A stretch of DNA of 64,000 nucleotides from assembly GCF_954871325.1 (NCBI RefSeq), contig NC_088775.1, positions 34,759,561 to 34,823,560 on the forward strand, read 5' to 3'. The translations under genes and the position numbers were made by a program. Under the pieces are notes generated by a model, which saw nothing but the letters and a program-made list of their open reading frames with translations, was not told the DNA's origin and made no database searches. Position 1 is the first letter of the stretch, and each line of letters begins with the position of its first letter. This stretch comes from Gordionus sp. m RMFG-2023 (lineage: Eukaryota > Nematomorpha > Gordioida > Chordodea > Parachordodidae). Shown here in pieces: positions 43,482-55,400 of this stretch.

Positions 43482-46400
43482 CTGAAATTTAAAAAAAACA
43501 ATATTTTCAATTATTAAATATAAATCAAATTATCTATTGTATGGTATTTTAATTAATCTTAATATATAAAATAATACCTTATTTGCCAAGAAAATATAAA
43601 ATTAGCCCAACCATCCATTAAAAATAAAACAATAAATGCGCGATATATAATCAGTTATTTTGGTTATGCTTGAATGATAAACCTGAAGAGATTTTCATAG
43701 TTTTTGCCATTTTTTTCATAACCATATCCATCCGTGATTCGGTGTGATCAAGATCTTTAGAAAACTCATCAAGTATCCTATAATTTTAAATCGTATAAAA
43801 AGTCATTAAATTAATATATAAATATTTTAAAATTTTAATACCTTAAAAAATAATGAGTTTCCGATTTTTATATTTTGAAGATTTATCATTAACACTATTA
43901 AACTGTATAAAAAATGGAAATTATAAATTCGCTGACTGAAACATGATTGGCGATATATGTCAAACCTTTAACAGATTGGGATGCCTCACGTTTCGTAATA
44001 TCTTGGCCAAATCATCAATTCACAGCCAAAAATCTCAATGAAATTTACCAAAAAGGAGTTAACAACGAACGGAAACATTTTGATTAAATATTTGGAAACA
44101 GAGTGAATTTATCTCATGATGGAAAATTTAAATTATATAAAAATACTTGCATAAATTATTATAAATTAAAAATTTATTTATAAATTATTTAGCCTTAATA
44201 AATTTAAAATTCAGTAATACAAGAACGTACAATAATGATACTTTTTTAGAAAAAATGACGGTTTGTAAAGCTTTTAACCCAAATCAATTTGAAAATAAAC
44301 TTTTCTTAAAATATTACATGTTTTGAGTATTTTTAATATTTTTGTTTTTTTATATTTTAAATATTAAAAGGATAATTTTTGTTATGCTTTTCATTTAAAT
44401 TTTTATAACAAATATAATAGTCCCTACCTTTTTATATAATCTAGAAACCAATAGAAGGGGGTTTGTATATATTGTTCTTGAAGGTGCTTCATGGTTTGCA
44501 GCAACATTTATAAAAGGTAGTTTAAATGCTGGAAGGGATTTATCATGGATAAGGCATTTCTGTTGTAAAATTTAATGATGACCACATGCACAAAATATAA
44601 GACTGTGCCTGAACGCAAAATATTTTTTTATTCATGTATGCCTCTGCATTAAATTTAAATATTCATAATAACTGATAAGTATATTAGTAATTGTGTGAAT
44701 ATATAGTGTGAAAAGATGTTGTATTTAATACATTGGTTGTATTATTAATGGCTTAGTGTTTAAAAAAATTACATTTAACTAGACATGTGCGCCGCCGATG
44801 ATTTTGACCACGCCGACGCCGCGCGCCAAAAAATTGTCGGTGCTCAACACGCCGCCGCCGATGTAAAAATTCGGCGGCGTGACACATATTTTTTATTATT
44901 TATTTTATATATTATTTATGAATATTAGAAAAATATTAAATATTTTTTGAATTATTAAAAAATGCGATTTTATTTTTTAAAATTAATAAATACTATTTTC
45001 TATTAATTTGATTTGTAACAATCCTTATTCGCTCACTTTGGGCAGGTTTGTGACCAACGTGCTAGATAAAATAAGATTAGGACATTAAATTTGAAAAGGT
45101 AAATCTATATTTTATTCTTTTATTTTGATTCAAATAATTTACAACTCGTTAAATAAAATTTATTTTTTATCATAATAGAAATTTTATTTAATGATTTTTA
45201 TTTTGTTGCCATTATAACATATATAAAAATACCAGGACTAAAACAATTATAATGGATCCTTCTTTTGCATGGAAACATTTTGGATCCTTAATATTAAAAA
45301 CTGACACAAATAATAAGAGAACCAGTGTTGCTACAGATAAAGTCTTTTGTAATACATGCTTGCAAATAGCACTTGATAAAGATGGTGAGTAGTGTTGTTA
45401 AACGGCTCGTTTTGAGCCGATTTTTTAAAACGGCTAACTCTATTTTTTAGGCAGAAAAATATTACCTAAGCCTCGAGATTTCGATAATATATGCCTAGAC
45501 CGTTGTTCCTTCTACGAGCAAAATCTTCAGGCTTGCGTAATATGTTTCTAGATTAATTGAGTTAGCCGTTTTTAAAAATCGGCTCAAAACGAGCCGTTTA
45601 ACAACACTAATGGTGAGGATGAAAATGATTCTTCATTTTCAGAGTAAATTTTTTGATTATTTTATAAATATTAGTAAATTTTTTAATTAGTTATCCAATC
45701 AAATCTTTTTCAAAAAATATCAGCACATCAAATATAATAAAACATTTACTTGACAAACATGATTTATCATGTAAAGAAGAAATATCTAAACAAAATTTAA
45801 AGTTATTTTTCAAACCCATTGTAAAAGATACAACTGACCCTATAAAAGATAAAAAAATGGATTCTGGAAAGGAATTATGTTCTCATGTGTTGCAAGGATT
45901 TAATGCCATTCTCTTCTATAAATAATACTGGAATGCAAGATTTTCTAAAGGTTATTTGTAAAATCATTATAATTTTTTATAGGGCAATCTTAATTTTTAT
46001 TTGTTAAGATATTTAATTATTTTATAACATCCCACATTTAGAATTTTTTATGGCATAATATTTTATTATTAACTTTTTAATATGTAGAAATATGGCATTA
46101 TTTCAGATGCAAAGAATTACCTGACAGAACTACACTTAGCCGGAGTGGATTAGATGATGTTTATTTATCAATGAAAGCATACTATGCCAACAAATTAATG
46201 TAGGTCCTAAATTTTGTGCTATAACTTTTGATATGTGGACAGACAAATATAGACGGCGAAATTATATCACCTTTACTTTTCACGAAATAGATAATAATTT
46301 TAATATTGTATTTTATACATTGGCGACACATCATGTCACCCAAAAACATACCGCTGAAACTATTCTTTCCGAAATAGAAAAAGTTGAAAATGAATTTGAC

Positions 46401-49400
46401 TTAGGGTCCAAGAAAATTCAAATGGTTATGGATGCAGGACCCAATGTAAAGAAAAGTGTTCGTCTAGGAGAATATGACCATCATTTATGTTTGGGGCATG
46501 GATTACATAATCTAGTGACAGTCGATGGAATAAAAAAAGTTAATAAAATTGAAAATCTCATTAAAAAAGTTAGAGAAGTTATAGTTGCCTTAAGATTCAA
46601 AACAGCGGATTTGGAAAATATAAACGATATAGAAAATAGAAAATGTTTTGAATCGATATCATATACATCGGATATTTAAGATTTGGATGATAATGATCCT
46701 TTTTATGAAGATCGTTTGGGGTATTATGATGATAGTGAAAATCAAAAATCATATTAGAAAAAACATAAAACCTTAAAATTAAATGTGCCTACACGTTGGC
46801 ATAGTATTTTAATAATGCTGGAAAGTGTGACTGGCAATAACAAAAATCCTATAAATATTCTATTAAATAGAATGGAGAAACCGGATCTCAAATATTTAAC
46901 TCCGATTGGGACTTGGTGTATGAACTTTTAAATTTTCTTAAAACCTTCAAACAAACTGTTGAATTTTTATCTGTCCAAAAAGGAGTTACTATAAATTTAG
47001 CCTTATTATTCGTTGTGAAATTAAAAATCATTTAATTGTAAAAGAAAATGATAGTCCACCCATAGCATCCCTTAAACAAAATATGCTTACTAAATTTGAT
47101 CATAGATTTCTAGTATTTTAAAATACATAAATTATTTTTTATACATTATTCATTCTTTTATTTTTTTACTTAGGTGTTAGGAGCACTTTTGGATCCTCGT
47201 TTTCAATCAATAAACATAGTAAATGAATATTTAAAGGAAAAAAATATTACTCCGGTTGAATTTTTATGTCAACACGCTACCTCTCTACGATCTTACACGG
47301 ACGAATTAAACGAATGTAAAACGACGGAAGTTGCTTCAAAACTCGATTATCTTAAGTCATTGGCTACGAAGCATTCATCTATTTAAAACAATAACCTGGA
47401 ACAACAACACTATTTAACTAGTTTAGAAAAATAGTGTTATTCATTATTTTCGCCTTATAATTTGGAGATAAAAGATGTCTTAGATTTTTGGAAGATAAGA
47501 GCATTGGATCTTCCTAAACTTTCAATATTAGCTAGAAAGGTCCTGTGCGTTCCAGCTACAAGCACACCCAGCGAGCGTGTATTTTCTATAGCTGGGCTCA
47601 ATCTGAACTCTAAAAGATCATTATTATGTCCTTTAAATCTTAATAAAATAATATTTATTCATGATAATTATAACTTAATAAAATCATTAAATTATAGTTA
47701 TAAACATAATAAAGTATAAATTTTATTTTAAAAGTGTTTCCAATGAATTTATAAATTTACTTTAAAAAATTTAAGTTAGAAAAATATTTGACGCCGCAGC
47801 GCCGCGCCGCCGCCGATTTTTGTGGCGGCGTCTAAATCGATTCGCCGCCGCCAGCCGATCATTTTAAAAAAAGAAACGCCGCCGCCGAAAATGCTGTCGG
47901 CGCACATGTCTACATTTAACAGAAATTATAATTCAGTATCGCACATATAATATGAAATAAGATGGGGAGTACCTATGTATGATGGATAGAAAATTTAAAA
48001 ATCTACTTGTTAATGAAGTAAGTTTTAGAGCTTAAAATGAAATCACAAAGTCATTCTGTAATTCCAATAATAATCAACAGATAGAAGCCTATATTTCATT
48101 TAAATTACCAGAAATCAAATGTTAGCCAAAAAAATGAAATAGATTTTAGGAGATCCTTCATATGTGTAGTGTTGTAAAAGTCCGTTCTTTTGAAAAAACA
48201 TGGCGAAGAACGATGTTTCTTTAATTTTTGATGTACTCATTTTTTGACGAACGCATTCGTTTTTTATGTTTATTTAATTAAAATATATATTATTAAAAGA
48301 TTTTATTATATTATTCAGCTGTTTCCTTCAAATATTTTTCAGTATGCCTTTAGTTTTCACTAGTATGTGGTTTATATTTTATTATATTTCGGTTTAAAAA
48401 TTATTATATAAAGCATCTGATAGTTAAGTTATATATAATATTTCATAGTCTAATTCCCCTAAGAATTCTAATTTTTAAAAGAAATTAATAAAAGAATTAG
48501 TAGATCATGGAGCTAATAGCCATGACAATTTCCAATTAGAAATAAAGGAATTTGGACCATTCGACTTAGTCCCGATCATATCCGATATTACCTGCTCAGC
48601 CCAACTAATATATAATATAAGAAACTCGTAGAAAACCAAGAAATGTAGAAGTTTTAAGTCAATTCTGAAATATTTAGTGAAAAATTGGGATAATGTTTGC
48701 CCATCGAAATTTTTTGAACAAAGGATAAACATTAAATTTTTTAAATAACCTTCCAGAAATAAAATCTTTATTAAGCAAATATACAATACCATACTTGGCT
48801 TTGGTGGAAGCAGTCTTTAGCGTAAAATATTCAGCTTTACAAAATGTTCTTCCTTATCATTTTTACCTTATATTCTATAACAAAATTAAAATATTAAATT
48901 CAACGACTAACATGATGTTTGTGAATGAATTTGAACGTTCTTTTTTGCACGTGAATTTTGAACGTGAATGTATTCGATTTTATGTCATGATCGATGAATG
49001 CAAACAAAACAGTGCTTTCAACTTCTGTCATGCAGGTTACCATGTCTCCCTCATCAGCGGGAGACTCCTGCAATTTTTTAATTTACAAGCAGACATCTCA
49101 CTACTGCAATTGAAAATCTCTCGCATTAATCTACCGCAATTTTTTTAAATACATTTTAACGTTTTCTCTATCTAAATAATAATTTTGAGAACAGTAATTG
49201 ATATTTTTAATATAAATTTTAAATATTTATTCGAAAAACATGTCTAGTTTGTAAATTTCTTTTTATCCTGTTTTATTTTTATCCAATAATAAATCAACAT
49301 CATTTATTTTATTCATATTTTATTATTTTCAGTGTGTTTGTGTATAACTTTATAGGGCTTGGCGCTTAATTATCACGTTCAGGTTAAATAAATACATATA

Positions 49401-52400
49401 AAATAATATTATACTTATCTCAATGTTAATGGTAATTATTTTATTTATTATAGTTCAATCATATTATTAATAATACAGATTAAACTACAGTTGCGGAAAT
49501 CGTATGCATCACAGAGCTATCTATCATCACAATGTGTATCGAATCTTTTCCCCATAATATTTGACTACAATATAAGTGCAATTTTTACTTGTGATAGAAC
49601 AAAAATGAGCAATGCTATCACAAATGTTTTATGACCTGAATCTAAGAGGTCAATTCTAGGCGATTTGAAAGGTCGACATCCATAATTTTAACAGATGCGT
49701 CTAATATGAGAAATTTTAAAACTTTTCCCTAGATCCTTCGCAATTTCAACAAGAATAAGGCATTTCAATAAAACTGTTAAAAATATTTTCCTCGGATAGT
49801 GAAAAATACATCCATATCTAAAGATGTGCGCCGACAGCATTTTCGGCGGCGGCGTTTCTTTTTTTAAAATGATCGACTGGCGGCGGCGAATCGATTTAGA
49901 TGCCGCCACAAAAATCGGCGGTGGCGGCAAATATTTTTTTAACTTAAATTTTTTTAAATTAAATTTATAAATTCATTGGAAACACTTTTAAAATAAAATT
50001 TATACTTTATTATGTTTATAACATTAATTTAATGATTTTATTAAGTTATAATCATGAATAAATATTATTTTATTTAGATTTAAAGGACATAATAATAATC
50101 TTTTAGAGTTCAGAAGCCCAGCTATAGAAAATACATGCTCGCTGGGTGTGTTCGTAGCTGGAACGCACAGGACCTTTCTAGCTTATATTGAAAGTTTAGG
50201 AAGATCCATTGCTCTTATCTTCCAAAAATCGAAGACATCTTTTATCTCCAAATTATAAGGCGAAAATAATAAATAACACTCTTTTTCTAAACTGGTTAAA
50301 TATTCTTGTTGTTCCAGGTTATTGTTTTGAATAGATGAATGTTTCGTAGCCAATGACTTAAGATAATCGAGTTTTGAAGCAACTTCCGTCGTTTCACATT
50401 CGTTTAATTCGTCCGTGTAAGGCCGTAGAGAGGTAGCGTGTTGACATAAAAATTCAACCCGAGTAATATTTTTTTCCTTTAAATATTCATTTACTATGTT
50501 TATTGATTGAAAACGAGGATCCAAAAGTGCTCCTAACACATAAGTAAAAAAAATAAAAGAAAGAGAAATAATATATAAAAAATAATTTATGTATTTTAAA
50601 ATACTACTTGAAGATCGGTTATTGGAAATCTATGATCAAATTTAGTAAGCATATTTTGTTTAAGGGATGCTATAGGAGGACTATCATATTCTTTTGCAAT
50701 TATATGATTTTTAATTTCACTACGAAATAATAAGGCTAAATTTATATTAACTCCTTTTTGGACAGATAAAAATTCAAGTTTTTTTGAAGGTTTTAAGAAA
50801 TTAAAAGTTCATGCACCAAATCCCAATCGGAGTTAAATAATTTGAGATCCGATTTCTTCATTCTATTTAATAGAATATTTATAGGATTTTTGTTATTGCC
50901 AGTCACAGTTTTCAGCATTATTAAAATACTATGCTAACTTGTAGGCACATTTAATTTTAAGGTTTTATGCTTTTTCTCATAAGATTTTTGATTTTCACTA
51001 TCATCATCAAACCCCAAGCAATCTTCATAAAAAGGATTATTATCATCCAAATCTAGAATATTCGATGTATATGATATCGATTCAAAACATTTTCTATTTT
51101 CTATATGTTTATATTTCAAAATCCGCTGTTTTGAATCCTAAGGCAACTATAACTTCTCACTTTTTTAATGAGATTTTCTATTTAATTAACTTTTTTTATT
51201 CCATAGATTGTCACTAGATTATGTAATCCATGCCCCAAACATAAATGATGGTCATATTCTCCTAGACGAACACTTTCTTTACATTGGGTCCTGCATCCGT
51301 AACCATTTGAATTTTCTTGGACCCTAAATCAAATTCATTTTTAACCTTTCCATCTCAGAAAGAATAGTTTCAGCGGTATGTTTTTGAGTGACATGATGTG
51401 TCGCCAATGTATAATATACAATATTAAAATTAGTATCTATTTCGTGAAATGTAAAGGTAATATAATTTCGCCGTCTATATTTGTCGGTCCACATATCAAA
51501 ATTTAGGACCTATATTAATTTGTTGACATATGTATGCTTTCATTGATAACTACACATCATCTAATCCACTCCGGCTAAGTGTAGTTCTATCTGGTAATTT
51601 TTTTATCTGAAATAATGTCATATTTCTACATAATAAAAAGTTAATAATAAAAATATTATGCCATAAAAAAATTGTAAATGTGAGATGTTATAAAATAATT
51701 AAATATCTTAACAGTTAAAATAAAAATTAAGATTGCCCTATAAAAAATTATAATGATTTTACAAATAGCCTTTAGAAAATCTTCCATTCCAGTATTATTT
51801 ATAGAAGAGAATGGCATTAAATCCTTCTAACATATGAGAACATAATTCCTTACCAGAATCCATTTTTTTATCTTTTATAGGGTCAGTTGTATCTTTTACA
51901 ATGGGTTTGAAAAATAACTTTAAATTTTGTTTAGATATTTCTTCTTTACATGATAAATCATGTTTGTCAAGTAAATGTTTTATTATGTTTGATATGCTGA
52001 TATTTTTTGAAAAAGATTTGATTGGATAACTAATTCAAAAATTTACAAATATTTTTAAAATAATCTAAAAGTTTACACTGAAAATGAATAATTATTTTTA
52101 TTCTCATTATCTTTATCAAGTGCTATTTGCAAGTATATATTACAACAGACTATCTGTAGCAACACTGGTTCTCTTATTATTTGTGTCAGTTTTTAATATT
52201 AAGGATCCAAAATGTTTCCATGCAAAAGAAGGCTTTGCTTGCAAGGATACATTATATTTTGTTACAGGGTATTACAATGCTGCATCCATTATAATTGTTT
52301 TAGTCCTGCTATTTTTATATATGTTATAATGGCAACAAAATAAAAATCATTAATTAAAATTTCCTATTATGATAAAAAATAAATTTTATATGACGAGTTG

Positions 52401-55400
52401 TAGATTATTTGAAGCATCAAAAATTAAAAGAAAAATATAGAATAATATAAATACCTTTTCTAATTTAATGTCCTAATCTTATTTTATCTAGCACGTTGGT
52501 CACAGACATGCCCAAAGTGAGCGAATATGGATTGTCACAAATCAAATTTATAGCAAATAATATTTATTAATTTTAAAAAATAAAATCGCATTTTTTAATA
52601 ATTCAAAAAATATTTAATATTTTTCTTCTAATTACAATTCATAAATAATATATAAAATAAATATTATACATAATAATAAAAAATATGTATCATGCCGCCA
52701 CGCCGCCAAATTTTTATCGGCGGCGGCGGCGTGTTGAACGCCGACATTTTTTTGGCGGCGGCGTCGGCGTGGTCAAAATTACTGGCGGCGCACATGTCTA
52801 ACCATATCGCTAACCACATAATGGTAAATATAGCTGATCAGGGTTATCAATACATGTCAACTTTCTGCGCTGATAATGCCTCTGTGAATTTTGGCAAAAA
52901 TCAAAGTATATTTACCAAATTGAGGCAGCACAATAATAACTTAATATCAATTGGCTGCATATGCCAACATAATTCTTGCAAGAAGGCAATGAATGTATTA
53001 TCTGTGGATGTCGAAGTAATTGTGATAAAATGTTATAACAAATTTAGTTCATCAACTAAGAGTTAATGAATTAAAAGAGTTGGTGGAGTGGTCTGATCTG
53101 GAATTGTGAGTTGTTGTGACATGCCCCTATCAGATGGCTATCATTAATACCTGTCATCGTTAGAATTTTAAAATTTTACGAACCTTTTAAAAAAATACTT
53201 CTTAAATAAAGCTTATAAATGCTGTCATAAAATTTTGAAAAATTTTTTCGAGGATGAAATGGTAGAAGAATATTTAGGAATGGTTTTACATGTAGGAAAT
53301 CTACTGTATGCTGTTAATATTCATCTGCAATCAGAATAATCTTTATTAATAAAGATTCACAAAATTATGTTGCAGCTGTGTTCATCTTTACAGTTAAAAA
53401 TTAATAATAAATTTTATGTGGCTATTGCTAAAAATATCATATTAAAATGTTCAAATATTACTCTAATTAATGTATTTTTAAATGAAGCAAATATTTTTAT
53501 TAAGATAATTTTAGAATATTTGATATCAAAATTTGATTTCAATAACTCGATTTACAAATGTATAGATATTATGACCATAGAACAGAACCATCAATTGATG
53601 GTTTTTGTAAATTTAATAAATATATTAAAAATATCGATAGACAGTTGTTTTGTTTGAGGAGATTGTAATTCTCTCTATTTTTTATAGTGCTGTAAACGTT
53701 ACCACAAAAAAGAAACGGGTTACCGTTACTCGTTACATCTGAAAAAAGGAACGCGTTACCGTTACTCGTTACCTTTTCATAAAAGGAACGCGCGTTACCG
53801 ACTTTTCAAAAAAGAAACGGGCTACTCGTTACTTAAAAAAATTAAATATATACAAAAATAATATTATTTTTTCTGACAATATATAATAAAATAAAACTAT
53901 ACAAAAAGAATATATAAGATCGTTTTATAAAAAAATATATTATTTAATTATAATATAAATAAAATTATAATTTTTTCGCAACAATTGATTTCAAAATTTT
54001 GATCAGACAAACAAGAGCGCTTAGTGCTCAACACAGCTGGTTAAATAAAGAGATGTTATATATAGTATTTTAATAATAAATAAAATCTATAATGAAATTC
54101 TCTGTCAAATTTTGTTATTGGATAAATTCTGGTTACGCCACTATTTCATATATATATATTATTTAAACAAAGTTTTTTAAAATCACTATTTTTTATTCTT
54201 TAAATTTATTAACAATTATAATCAAACCAATAGCAATACTAAAACAAGAAATAGAAGATATAAAAAACTCAATATAATACTTTGAACCAAAACCAATATT
54301 TTGTTAATCTAGGGTTTTTAATGTTGGTCCCCAGCCCAGTACAGTATAATTTAATTGCCTATATTTAGGGCTGTGCCAATCCACATATTTTTCACCGATC
54401 CGATATTGCTTCAAACCCGATCCGATATTTATATTAATTTTTCACCACCCCCTTTGAACCAAATGTAATTATGAAATCAATATTTTTTATGCAAAAAATC
54501 AAATTATGCATTTAATTTAATTTTTTTTATTTCTACAATTAAGACTATAAATTAAAAAACATATATTTGATAATATATCCATTTTAGGTTGGTATGAATT
54601 ATAAAATTGTATTTAATATATTAAATTATAATATATTAAATTGTTTTAATAAAGACGAGAGCCTCTAAATTTTTTGGTAATAAGCTTCTACGATATGGAG
54701 TATCTATATCCCTTGCCGTACTGAAGGTAATACAGATGATTCCTCAGATAACGCATTTTGCAAAATTATCTTTGTCTTTTGTAAAATATTTCCATAATTC
54801 AGATACCATATTTAAAAATATTCTTTTATTTAAAGTATAAATAATAAAATTGGAGTTATTATTTAAAAAGATTTAAAATAATTAAAACTTTGGGTGTTCC
54901 TTTCAATTTTAATAAAAAAAAAATTTTAAATACTATAAATCTAATTTAAAAAGAATAAAATTTAGAGGGTGTTGTGCATTTGCATTGTTAAAAAAAATTA
55001 TTTATAAAATATAATAATGTAAAATAAATATACATAACATAAAATATCAAAAAGAAGAAAATAAAAAGATCGGATCGGTTTTTACAGGTATCGGCCCTTT
55101 TTGGAAAACGCTAAATATCGGTGTTGATCCGATTCGATATTTAATATCGATACAACCCTACTTATATTTTAATTCCATGATTAAGCTTTTCAAAATATAA
55201 GAATATTATTCTATTATTAAAGTAATGTTTAAAATAATGATATATTAATTTATCTTTTTACCTAAAATGCTTTTTTAAGTTTGAACTGCTGGACATTGAA
55301 GTTGAAATATTTGTGTTGGGATATAATTTACATTTACAAAGTGTAGACTTGGTACCATTAATTGTCTTTATTGGTTTAAAATATATTTCAAATTAGGGTC

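Larger units (their letters stand above)
44780..47912 (+). mobile_element. R1: hAT transposon with GC-rich CGCCGCCG ends
   Basis: Ends TAGACATGTGCGCCGCCGAT and TCGGCGCACATGTCTA; about 100 bp at each side is packed with GGCGGCG/CGCCGCC. Perfect 8-bp TSD CATTTAAC (44772-44779, 47913-47920). Carries a degraded transposase on the plus strand and MITE3. R2 is a second copy in the opposite orientation. Confidence 0.93.

Noticed and set aside
52692-53066. A 124-residue frame starting MPPRRQIFIGGGGVLNADIF
   Set aside because: Its first third is the GC-rich terminal repeat of R2 read by chance. Only the part after 52801 is real transposase (U1).
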